A stretch of DNA of 64,000 nucleotides from Amblyornis subalaris (lineage: Eukaryota; Chordata; Aves; Passeriformes; Ptilonorhynchidae): assembly GCA_018881555.1 (NCBI GenBank), contig JACAXG010000026.1, positions 6,429,965 through 6,493,964 on the forward strand. Direction: 5' to 3'. The notes beneath the pieces are model-generated. The model was not told the DNA's origin. It worked only from the letters and a program-made list of their open reading frames with translations, and made no database searches. Below, piece by piece: positions 1-11,940 of the stretch. The translations under genes and the position numbers were made by a program. Each line of letters begins with the position of its first letter. Position 1 is the stretch's first letter.

Positions 1-49
1 GGAACTGTCATTTGGTCTACTACAATTGGTAGGTAAAGGTATGTGGCAA

Positions 50-440
50 AGGGTCTGGAGCACAAGTCTGGTCAGGAGCCGCTGAGGGAGCTGAGGGTGT
101 TTAGCTTNAGAAAAGGAGGCTCAGGGAGGACCTCATCACTCTCTGCAACTCCCTGACAGGAGGTTGGAGCCGGGACAGGAGGAAAGAGCCTCAAGGTGCA
201 TCAGGGGAAGTTTAGATTGGGTATAAGGACAAATTTCTTCACAAAATGGGGTTATCAAGAACTTGAACAGACTGCCCAGGGAATTTGTGGAGTCACCATC
301 GCTGGATGTATTTAGATGTGTAGATGCGGCACTGAGGGATGTGGTTTAGTGGTGGACTTGGCAGTGCTGGGTTACTGTTTGGACTCAATCTTAAAGGTCT
401 TTACAAACCTAAGTCACTTTATGATTCTGATTTTGGTTTG
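50..440 (+). repeat. CR1 LINE 3' end, old copy
   Basis: Reads as a degraded CR1 3' region: a GAGGGAGCTGAGGGTGTTTAGC-like segment, GGACCTCATCACTCTCTGCAA, GGGGAAGTTTAGATTGGGTA, TGCCCAGGGAATTTGTGGAGTC and a tail resembling ATGATTCTGAT. It differs from the copies near 17.8 and 60 kb, so it belongs to another and probably older CR1 subfamily. Confidence 0.8.
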
Positions 441-1000
441 AAGCCCTCAGGTACTGCCTTTTAACCACGGCTTAACTCTGGTGTTTCACAACAACTTGTC
501 TTCAGATGTGAAATCATGGTAAGAGGCCCCTATTTTGAGGTTTTTTGCCTGATTTTCCTCTGCCTTCCCTAGTTCTGCACCAAGACAACTGCATTGAGTG
601 GCCATCATATAAATGCAGCTGGTGAACTGATAATTCCCAGCACAGAAGGGCAACTGGAGCAAACAGTCAAGGCATGGAATTGTCCCTTTGCCCCAGGAGA
701 CACTTTGGCAGTCAGTCCCTCTGTGTCATCACAGCGAGCAATGAAGTGCCACNCTCATAGCACCTTCCCATGTTTGGTTTTATGGGCAAATTATCCCATT
801 GAGGTTCAGTTGGGATAACAGGAATCCACCAGGGGTAAAGGCTCAGCAATTCCCCAGTACGCAGGCAGCTTACCTTCCCCGCAGCAGCATAATCCTCCTG
901 GCCTGTGTTTTTTTGCCTACATACCTCCCATGGTTTTGAAATACATTCCCTAAGCAAGGAGCTATGACTGTTAGCTGGTTGCTATGACTCCTGTGTCAGA
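440..1000. other. No recognised feature
   Basis: Unique-looking intergenic sequence between two CR1 remnants. The short open frames on both strands resemble nothing known. Confidence 0.5.
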
Positions 1001-1190
1001 GGTTGTGAACAATTCCAGGGATGGAGCAGCCACAGCTTCTCTGGGAAACCTGTGCCCGTGCCTCACCAACCTCTCAGTAAATATTTTCTTCCTAATGTCC
1101 AGTCTAAACCTAATCTCTGTCAGTTTGAAACCACTCCCCCTTGTCCTGTCACTACANNNTCTTGTCAATGCTCCGTGAAAGGAGTTTTCA
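1000..1190 (-). repeat. CR1 LINE fragment, minus orientation
   Basis: The reverse complement carries the CR1 3' signature: GACAGGACAAGGGGGAGTGG, then a long segment matching TTTAGACTGGACATTAGG, GGTGAGGCACGGGCACAGG and CTGTGGCTGCTCCATCC. The extreme 3' tail is absent. Three unknown bases lie at 1157-1159. Confidence 0.8.
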
Positions 1191-4100
1191 GCTGCTTTTT
1201 TCTTTGGACAGTTTAAACTAGGCAAGCGGAGCATGTAGTGAAAGAGCATAGGAGAAGAGTTAATGTTCACACATTTTTTCATGAACTCACATAAATGACC
1301 ACATCAGGAATGCACCAGCTTTTTCTTTTAGGTTCAGAAGGCTGGAGTTCAAAAGTTTCAGACTCTTCTGAAGTGCACTGGCTCTGCTCAAGTGATCATG
1401 GAGACTTGGAAGCAAGGGTGTATGGGGAAAACAAAATCTCCTGGATCTCTTTCAGCTACATTCACTTTGCATGGCACTTCAGCTCTCAGGACAACCTGGG
1501 CCTTGACAAAGTCACACACTGATCTGAAGACTGAGAAGTTTTCCTTACTGCTTCTAAAACTGCATGTAAAGCAATGGTAATAAGCTGTACATTTGTTCAA
1601 GTTCTTATCCCATATGGGCAGTAAATGAAACAATCCTTTCAGCCCCATCAGTAAGAGACAAATGATGTGGAAAGCAATTTCTTGTGTACTCTTGAAGAGT
1701 TGTCTGAGCTGTGACTATTCTCTTGCTATTCTATCTTGCAACTTGTAAATAAACCAAAGCTTTCTTATGCAATTAACTTTGCAGCACATTCTGTGCATTC
1801 TCCTTAATTTATCCCTCTGTAGATGAAGTGCCTAAAATGGGACATTCCAATTAGTAGAATCACAGAGTGGACTTGAACATCTCTGTTCTGAAATAATGTT
1901 TTTACCTTCTTTTGTCTTGTGCTTGTGGTGGACCTTGTGGAACTTCATTTTATCTGAGAAATGTTTTGGTTTAGTCCAATTCACATTGACAACCCAAGTT
2001 CCTTCATTGTCAACACACTCTGGTTCTTTACCTAACAATTTATAATCAATATGATTCTGAAAAATTGATTTGATCTAGTTTTAGTGTTCATAGAGCATTT
2101 TTAGTAATGTAGCTGATCACAAATTATTCAGCTGCTGATCACAGGTAACAGTTGAAAGGACCTGCCACAGGAATCAAACTTATGTTCTCAGCTTACACAC
2201 ACCTAACTTTTCTATGAGATAGTCCTCTGATTACTCTATTAATTGTTACACCTGTCATTTTCCTAGGGCAAAACAAGAACCCTCCCTCTAAGGTTAAGGA
2301 CAGAAGCTGACATTGTTCTTTGACAAAAGGTGTCTAGCAGGATCAAATGGATTCATCAACAGTGCATAGATTTAGAGAAATGTAAACTGCAGAGAAATTT
2401 TGGCAAGGTGGAATTAAAAACAGTGGAATTAAATCCAGGACAATTCTGACCAAATATCTCATTTACATATTCTTTAGTTCTTTCAGAACTCCACTCAGTA
2501 GTGCAAAAATGGGTGGAATAGCTACTCAGTAGAGCCCAGGATATTGCCTTATTTGCATTTGATGCTCAGCTCTCCTATTGCTCTGTGGGGTGACTGTGGG
2601 CTACTCTGTCATCTTTCTGTGACTCAGCTTCTTCCTCCATCATCTCCATTTTGAAAAGATCATCTCCTTTTTGTGGATTTATGGATATTCTACATGTATC
2701 CACCCTGAATTTTGACCTTCATTTCTGCCTGATTGCTTTTAACCTATTGCGTCACAGAAGTACAGCTACTTTATCATTAAAACAGAGTGACTTTTAATTC
2801 CCTTATAAAGAATGGGATCATGAATGATATCTGCATTCCTCAGTGGAGTTTCAGTGAGTTTTCTATAAAATAAGACCTGAAAGAAATGTTATCTTATGTT
2901 TGTTATTAATTCAGAATGATACTTCTTGTATATTAAAAGAAGAGTTGCTACCATATCAAAATTCTACCAATAGAAAATTAATCTATTAATTCTTCAGAGA
3001 TCAGCAAAAGTTAAGCCATTAGTGTTCCAAAATCACAAGCAAAACTCAAGATAAATGCAGGGATATGACTTAAATCTCATGGTTTGTTTGAGTAGGATAT
3101 CAAAATTTAAAGGACCCCTCCAGTCCTGTTACATAGAAAGCCACTCCAAGCTACAAAATGCAGTTGAATGGATGCAATGGGAATTGGATGTGATGGGCTT
3201 GTGGATGAGAAAAGTGTGATTAAAAGAAGAAGAAAGGCAGGATCTTGCTTGGAAGAAGAGGCAATAGATTTGCACATGGTTTAGATGGTACAGAGTGGGT
3301 GATAAAAAGTCTGGATGAGTAGAAAGATCTGCCAGGGAAAAAGAAGAAATTGAAATTGTAGGAGTTCTAGCTCATCTTTACCTTACATAGATGCTTTTCA
3401 AATCAATTAATTATCTGCAGAATAGTTCACAAAGAAATTTTATGAAAAATTGCATATGAAGCCTCTTTTTCTTATGCTGCAAAATCATTTGTACAGAAAA
3501 TGTAATTTCTGTTGGCCACTCAGAAAGGAACTAAATGAGAAGGGTTCCTTCAATTTTCTTTGCTAAAGTAAAATAAATTATCATCTTGCATTCTGCTTTC
3601 ACACAGAAATATAGCAATAAGCACATCTGAAAAATAAAGACACTATCTTAGAGTGCTGCAAAAATATATTCTGATTAACTCATGGCTTAAGTGTAAAAGA
3701 TATCTACTTCAATTGTAAACAAAATTGATGTATCAAAACAGATAAAGACTGAAAATTAATACCAAGAAATACCTTGGAACGAGTTGATCACAAGACTCCA
3801 TAAAATCTAAATGGATCTGCCATGTTTAATAAAGCTTTGGCCAATTTTTTACTTGAATTATTGGTAATAGCCATACTTTTGCTCTAAAATGTTAAGCTCT
3901 GCCAGTGTTTGATTAATTCATCCTATAGCTCTACTGTTTTCACCTGTGGCTTCCTTAGATATAAAGCAAATACTCTGCCATACTATAGTGAGACTAAAAA
4001 TCTAATCCTTTGTTTCCTAACTTGGGTATCTGTTATCAAGCATAAAGCCAAGTGAACTTACAATGTACGAACACCGTAAGGTTTCTAAAGATACATTTAA

Positions 4101-7100
4101 ATGTGTAATTAAAATTCAGCTTTACTAAGCTGAAGAGCTGAAAAAAGGGCAGTGGACTTTATGCTTCAAAAGATTTACAGGGACATCCATCTTGAGCAAA
4201 GAAGAATTCAGAAAACCTATTAATTGGTACCAAGTGGGACAGAGATAGTCATCTAGTGCAGACTGATGCTATCCAGAGGCTTCCCTAAGCATCCTGCCAC
4301 ATTGCTGTGGTCTTGGATGGACTGAGCAGCTATGGCTTGCTGCTCTACTGATCCAACTCTATTGCTTCTGGCTCTGCTGCAAGATGGAAGTGATCCCACC
4401 TCCTTTCATTTTAATTTCTGTCAAATTGCCAGCCCCTTCTTCAGTGCATGAAATTGTTATCCCCACCTCTGCTGAAAGACAGTGAAACTAGGACTTGTGG
4501 GAATCAGCAGAAACATTTATGAAAAGCAGTGTACAGAAATTCTTATAATTGATACGTGAGAAAATTTCCTGAAATTATTAAGTAAATGGTGAAAAGTAAG
4601 CAATATGGGCATTTATCATATTTATGCTAGAGCTCATAGAACTTATTTAGTCAGGAAGTCAAGAATTTGTTCACTTTGTAAAAAGTCTATTCTGTTTCTG
4701 CTTAAATCATTAGTATAGAACATGCTATTCTAATCACCTTTGGCAGAATGCAAATAAAACATTCAGTTTCCTATTTTCTCTCTCAAGTTCCACCAATACT
4801 GATTTGCTAATTCACTCTGGCGGAATACCAGGTGTCCCATTGTGTAAAAATGCTTTTAGTCATAGGGTGAATGAAAAGTTCAATTTCCCATTACTATTTT
4901 TCCCATCATTTGTTTGTAGTATCATATTTTGCTTTTTGCTGCTCTTTCCCAGAGCGAAGGCCCATCTGCAATGCATAACTAAGGACAGAGAAGGTGTTTC
5001 ATTAGAGTGTCCCTTAGTTGGAATATCCTTGCTTAGGAAACAGAAATGCCCTATTTTATCAGTTGCTTTACTGATACTGATTGCTTCTTTACTAGATACA
5101 ATTAATGGAAGATGCAATCTCCTGTGTCCTTCTTACAGGAGATACCAGTCCTGTGACATGGGAAAGATTGCTCCATACTGTACAGTAAGAGGTACAGTGA
5201 CCAGTGAATATCTCCCTTCCTAATTCTTAGATAGCCACTCTTTGTCACAAGATCACACAATCTCTGGTGGAGAGTCCTGATCTCCTTTGTCTGAATCTTC
5301 TGTTCGGTTTCATTGTCCCCCTCCAGAGCATCTTCCCCTCTACAAACAGTGCTGTTACAACAACAGTGCTGTTATCAGGTAATGCTAACGATGTTGTTAA
5401 CCAGGTTCACTAACAATAGTAGTTAACAGGCTAACCAGGCACTGAGATACAATTTTTTTAAAATTTTGTGATAAAAGTCTTCAGTGGAAAAGCTCTCCCA
5501 AAGTCAAGCACAGACAAAACTTCCTTTCTGTCTCTTGCTCTCACTCTGCTCAACCACACCGTGTGAAGGAAGGAGATAGATTTTAAATTATAAACTTCAA
5601 AGCTTTTCTTTGGATAGAGATGCCCAAGGCTTTAGTTAACATTTTCATTCACTTTGCAGTTTGTCAGACTGAAAAGAATGGCTTGGGCCCTTCAAGTTGC
5701 ANCTGTAGGAAACAAAGAAGGAATGTGAAGTGCACATAAAGCCACAAGGTGCCATTTATCTCACTCCTCTAATCTGCTTACAAGTATGGTAGGAATCACA
5801 AAAGACCAAAACCTTATTGCATACTTACATATGATATACAAAGTAGCAATATCTAAGATATCTGCCACCATCAAAGATTTTATAAATGCAGTAATAGGAA
5901 TTACAATAAGCGAAAGTATTTTGTATTCCTAGGAAGTGAACCTTGATTTTTATGCCACATGGGACAACAAATCCCCTGACCATGTTTTTTGACACAAATA
6001 CTTGTGAAAACTTCTCTTACAGTGCATTAATGGGTTGAAGAACAGTGGAGGAACAGGGCCCCTGCCTGTAATTATGCAGATACTGCCTGGATCTGTGCAA
6101 CTGCTAGTGTTTGCATAGTTACAATGTCATTTATAGTGCAAGGAGACCTCGCTACTCAGGTTTCCATCAGAAGGGAATGCTAGATGGATAGTCATGGAAA
6201 GGACAAGCACAGTTTTCCCAGGATGCCTGATCCAGGAACCAGGGTGTCTGGCTCCATTACACACTTGCCCTACAGAAGACATGAATCATCCTTCCTCTGG
6301 ATGTCTTCCAATGCACAGTTCGCCTCTTTCTTTCACAAACTGGGAAGAAAAAACCCAACAAACTAAACTATGCCTTCACTTCTCTGTTTCCAATACTTTG
6401 TTTGTTTTTAGGCCCCTGGGTTGCTAAAGCTTCCTTTCCATTTCTTTAGAATTTCTTAGACAGAAATGCCAATGGAAATCTCTGCTTATTTTTAAAGAAG
6501 CTTTATTGATCTCTGCTCAGGCAATTCTAGGAAACTATTTAGGNGTCAGCAGGGAATGGTGGAAAATGGCATCACAATGGCTGTTTTGGCCTGCTCTTAA
6601 CTGCCCACAGCCCAGCCAACATAAAGGGAAAAAGGGAGACAGAGAATACAGTGCAAAATTTCCTCATCCAAGCCATATCTGCTGTCCAAGGACAGNAACC
6701 TGCCTTTTCTCTTTTTCAGAATGAGGCATTTTGCTCAGTGTGTTTCAACACGAGAAGTATCTCAAGAGATTCAAAACACACATCATCATCTTGCTCTGTG
6801 AATCCAACTACCTTACTCTTGCATCTGTAAGGGTGGATGGATGACATTTCCAGCATTTTTCCCTGTGGAAAGAAGACAAAAGACATATTAGAAGTCTTAG
6901 GGACCTTACGGGCAAGCTGCAAGCTGAGGAATGTGTATAAAAGAGTCAGGTTAGTAGTCTCTCCAGGTAGCATCATTCCCATGGACTATCAGGGACTAAA
7001 GGATAGAAAAACATGATCAGGAAAGAGTTCTGGTCTTACACCATGGTTTATTGCAATAAACTCATTAGAAAGGCTCCTTAATACTAGAAAATGTGTTCAA

Positions 7101-7346
7101 ATTTACATAATTTATTATGATTATTTGTATAAATATTGTTATTAATACTGTCTTGCATATTGTTTATCTGNCTTGGCTTGCTTATCTCTAATAATTAGCA
7201 AAGTAACCCAGCTTCTACTTCATAAAGAACAGGCACCAAAGAGCCTTGACAGTCAACGTCTGCAGTGACTGAGTAACAAAATTGCACAGCAAGTGTATAC
7301 ACTGGGCTGGTGATAATTTTTACAGCTTGCAAATCACACGGGCAAA

Positions 7347-7453
7347 ATGAAAAAAAAGCCAAAACCAAAAAAAACACCCAAACCCACACAAACAAAAAAA
7401 CCAACTAAAAAACCCCTCCAAAGGACCCCCCCCCCCACCAAAAAAAAAACCAG
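7347..7453. repeat. A/C low-complexity tract with poly-C run
   Basis: Runs of A broken by CC or CCC, ending with a run of ten C followed by A runs. The plus-strand frame through it is a Lys/Pro/Thr-rich artefact of composition, not a protein. Length and exact bases in such tracts are often misassembled. Confidence 0.8.
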
Positions 7454-10400
7454 CAAGCCAAAGCAGAAAAGGAGACTAACAATCCATCAGTTTTTCCATC
7501 AACTGAAGATAAGGAACTCAGATTTGACCTACAGCTTGTCTGAATTTACAGAATTCTTCCTACAACTAAAATTTTGCAAGCAAAGCTATAAATGGATTCA
7601 GTACAGTGTCAGAAATTGTCTTTCAGGTGAGAGGTCAAAGAAGCAGGACGATTAGCTCAAGAAACTTAGTTAATGAAAAGTGTTTGTCATTAACTGAGGC
7701 CATTCCTCTTTTGGGAGCAGCAAACCATGTGTTTCAGAGGCCAACAGTTGAAAGAAACTGCCAGAATTGTTAAAAGCACTTTAAAGTCCTTTGGGGCCAG
7801 TTAGAGTTCATTATGGTTTTGTTTCAGATGTTGTTTACTTTGNCATGTTAAGCTTTCCAGAATACTCCAGTAGCTTGAAATTATGCCTTGGCAACCTTAA
7901 CATCTTGGTTCTTGTCTGATCCACAGGGAGGCTGATGGTACTGCATATGGTAGTGCTCCAGAAACGGCCCCATTTCTGCACCAAATGCTGCCAAAAAGAG
8001 CAGCAAACATCTACCCAGTCTTCAAGTGCTGATATTCTACACAGTTCTGGATGAAGTAATTACTGTTCCATTGGAGAGGATGGAGGCTACTATGCCAAAT
8101 CCAGCTAACACTTTCATTTATAATATATTCTTGCAACCTGCTCTTGACAGTGACATTACCCTCTATAGTTTACTGCAGAGCTTCAGTATGTGAAAAGAAC
8201 ACAAACCCTGTTTGAGACATTCTGCTGTTCATGTGGAAATCAATTTCAGAGGCAAAATCATCCTTTTCCAAACAAGGTTCGTGCTGTACAAGGCAGAATT
8301 ACACCCACACTCCCTCCCACTGAGCGGGGACAGTCCTGTCGTNTGGCTTCAGCACAGCTTCCCTGGCTCAGACCTCGGCTAGAGCAAACACCACGTAAAG
8401 GATCCCATCCATGGCAAATGTGCAGAAGCAACCCTTATCTCCTGCATTTAAAAAACTGTATTTTCTGCAGCCTTCTCAATTCTTCAGTACCAATGCACTG
8501 TTGTGGCTATCATGTCACATACCGTTTTTTCAGTCAATATCATTACTTGTTTTTTAGGTAGGCTCAGTTCATAATTTTGGAAGCCTGATACTGAAAAAAC
8601 TTACTGAGGCATCAGGATTAATTCAATACCACTTGTAGAAAAAAGAAAATTGGTCTTTAAGACTTCTGATGATAGGTCAAATATTGCTCGTCTGTAAAGA
8701 TTTTCCCTGCATAAAGGAAAAAAGACTCACCTGATTGAGCAAAGAGTGGATCAGTGTGACTGAGGAGGAGAATGAATGTGCCAGAGAAATTCAGGTACTG
8801 TGAAACAAATGAGCAAATCAGTGCAGAATGGAGGACTGGAGCAAAACAGCCACCCTGCTACCTTGGAGAACAGGTGGCTCTTTAGAAAGAATGAAAAAAG
8901 ACATAAATAAACTTCAGGAAGGAAGGAATATAGGGAACAGGTGTAACTGCAACACAAAATACCTAAGTGGAATTGTAAGCAGAGTAAAAGCTGGAAAGGT
9001 CTATGAACTGAGAGACGAGATACGATATTTGCACAGGAGACCAACAGCTAATAACAGATCTGTCAACAGAAAAGTTATGAACAGAAAACATTCAGAGAGA
9101 GAGAAGTTTGACAGTGAGTTTAGTTGGAACACAGGGAACCAAAGTTTGGTGATTTGAATTACCACCTCTGGTGGAAGATTTCATTTTATGTGTATAAATA
9201 CAAAGAAAAACCTACTAGTCAGATCTCAGACAGGACATTTTAACACAGTGCCCACATCAATATACATGCAAATAACTGGAAATAATGTCTAACACCTATT
9301 ACTCTACCTAAGAAATTAAAAATTATCACTAATTATGAAAGATCTATACCATTTATCCTGGGACAACATAGAATGAAAAAGGCTTCTCCTCTTGTCAGTA
9401 AAATTAATGCTAACTAAGCATCATTCATCAAATCACTCAACTAATGCTGAAGTGAAAAAACTCTCCATTTTAAATTTCAATGAAAACGGGATTGAGGAAA
9501 GAAAACTTGCAAATGGAAAAAATGATAATTGTCAGGGAAAGAATTACTATCACAATACTTGTGAAATAACCTTGTAAACAAAGTATGTTTAAAAAATAGA
9601 AGCCAAGATATTTAGCTCATGGAAGCAATGTTGATTTACACCACCTGAGAATCTGCACTGTCCACAAGAGAACAATCAGACTCTTTCTTCCAAAAACTGA
9701 ATAGTTCTTTCTACAGTACTGTTATATTATAATATGACTAGGAAATGCTGCAAATGGATCTAATTATTATTATAATCTTAACAATATAATCTTGAAGTCC
9801 TTGTCAAATGTTATTTCCAAGACACAGAGAGATGTCCTACAGGCAGAAGAATTAAAATAAATAGATTAAATAATTTCCTACCGGCGAGATACCCTAAAAA
9901 GCTAATAGGTTTAGATTCTGGATTGGATTCTGTAGCAAAGATATTTGATTTGCTTGTCAAAATTTAAAGATCTTACAGTGCTCCATCAATCACTATATAT
10001 AAGATAGGTTAATTAGAAAACCCAAACTTAACAATTACAACTCAGCAAAATTTTGGCAATGTGTTTTAATTAGAGGTCAAGTAGGATTGAGCCTTCAGTC
10101 TAATGTTTTACGTCTAGTTAGTACCAGTCCACGTGCTCCACTCTTTCGGATACACACTTGTAATTCCCTTTTTAAAAAATGGTGGCTTCCAGATCCAGTG
10201 AACACTGAAATCCTCCAAAATTTGGATGACTGGATTTTATTTGTGGCTACTTTCATGATAAGTATCGAAACCAAGACAGGCAAAATAAGTGAATCAATAT
10301 CTTCACTGACAGGATTTTTCCAACCCTGCCAGCTTGCTTTCACCTGATTTTAGAAAACTATCCCAATTATTCTTTATCAAAAATCCACTCCCTGTGTAAG

Positions 10401-11777
10401 GAAAGGTTCAGAATTTCTTCAGCTGTGAAGGGATCTCATGGTTTGAAATACACCACTCTGGCAATAAGACCAGTCACTTAATTTGACCTTTATGATATTT
10501 GAATAGTTTCCAGATGACTTCCAGACAACAACTCTTGCCTGATAAAGCGAGTCAAGTTATGAAAAATAAAAAAGAAAAATCCCCAAGTGCATAAATATTA
10601 TCAATCAAGTCAGTAGTGTCCCAGTACGAGCCAATGTCCCTTATCTTACATTATGTTGGTAGTGCTGCCATCTGTTACACTTAAAAGCTTTCAAGCTGAA
10701 AGACAAGCAGTATTTTATTAGCAAGTATTTTCTGTTAGTGTACCATCTTCACCTCTGCTTGTGAGGCCTGTAAAAAAATCACCTTTGATACCCTTTATCT
10801 TGCAGATGTTTCTCTAGAGTCTTTGGGGGTGCTAAAGAGACAGTGATTCNTGTGGAATCTGCTCTCTTCCCTGCCAGAGCAGCTCTTACTCTGAGAGGGA
10901 AGAGAAGGAAAACACTTGATCCTCTCTGTGCCTTTGGGATAGAGAAGTGGTGAAAAACAGACAAAAAATGGCAGTGGGAGCTGTGGAGTTGGATCCTGTC
11001 AGCCATGAAGTCCTGCACAACCACCACAGATCTTGTCAGAGTGAGGATATTGTGATCTCTTATCAACAGTGACTTAACAATTCTGTGCATGCTGGACATT
11101 TTATTCAGCTCATCAGAGCATTAACTACAAAAAAGACTCCTGTTCAGCAACAAGACCCTGTTGCCCAGAGGCAGATGAATCTTTAGACATGAACCATCAC
11201 ATCTGAGGTCCTGAAGACAGATCTTGAGTTTGTAGATGAGCAGATACAACTCCAGACCATGAGCTCCTCTGAGCAAAGAGCAATCAGAAAGCAGGATCCT
11301 TTCAAGGCCTTTAGCTGTCTCTGTTCCTCTCCACAGCTCCCAGTTGGTGTTATGGTCACTGACATTGTTAGGAAAGCAGAACATTACAGATGAGCTTTGC
11401 TGTTAGTGATGGTAGGTACCTGAACCCTGAGCCTTACAGTGCCGAGGTTTCATTCCCCTCTCTGCTACAAACCACTGTTAAACCACTGTTTCTGTGTCTT
11501 AGGTGGTAAGTTATGCAGAAGTTTTCCTGTTTCTCAAGCATTTAACGAGGATACATACCCTGGAGTCAGCGAGAAAGTCAGGTATTCAAGATGCTGAACA
11601 GAAGAATGGCTTGTTGCAGTTCAAATGAAATGGGAACAGGCAGCAAATTATGCCTGAAGAGTCCTTAATGCGCAAATCAACTGAGGGACAAGGTCACTTT
11701 AACTATTCTTCATCATACAAGGGGAAAAGTTAATCACTTGCACACTTTCTGAAATAGAGGTGCAATTTTTTAAAACA

Positions 11778-11940
11778 AATTAATTGTTAGTTAAACTAAT
11801 TAGCATCTAATGTAAATTAGATGTATTGTCTGTGGTAAATACTCTTACACTTCAAGCACTGTTATGGGAAAAGGCAATATGCCATTTATTGCTTGTCCAA
11901 TTAGCATTTTCAAAGTCAAATAATCCAAATTAGCTAATGC
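11778..11940. promoter_or_regulatory. Cluster of TAAT homeodomain-type motifs with inverted repeats
   Basis: Contains TTAATTG, CTAATTAG, CATCTAATGTAAATTAGATG (8-bp inverted arms around GTAA, 11804-11823), CCAATTAGC and the 10-bp palindrome ATTAGCTAAT (11929-11938). This density and pairing of TAAT cores resembles distal enhancers bound by homeodomain factors. AT-rich DNA gives TAAT by chance, so this is a weak call without conservation data. Confidence 0.25.

Noticed and set aside
1845..1875. AGTAGAATCACAGAGTGG, similar to a reversed CR1 tail
   Set aside because: Too short and followed by no CR1 body.
4804..5223. 139-codon plus-strand open frame with a hydrophobic stretch
   Set aside because: It begins at a TTG, shows no recognised domain, and has no promoter, splice or polyadenylation context. 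Frames of this length are expected by chance in 64 kb.
7347..7655. Lys/Pro-rich 102-codon frame
   Set aside because: An artefact of the A/C low-complexity tract.
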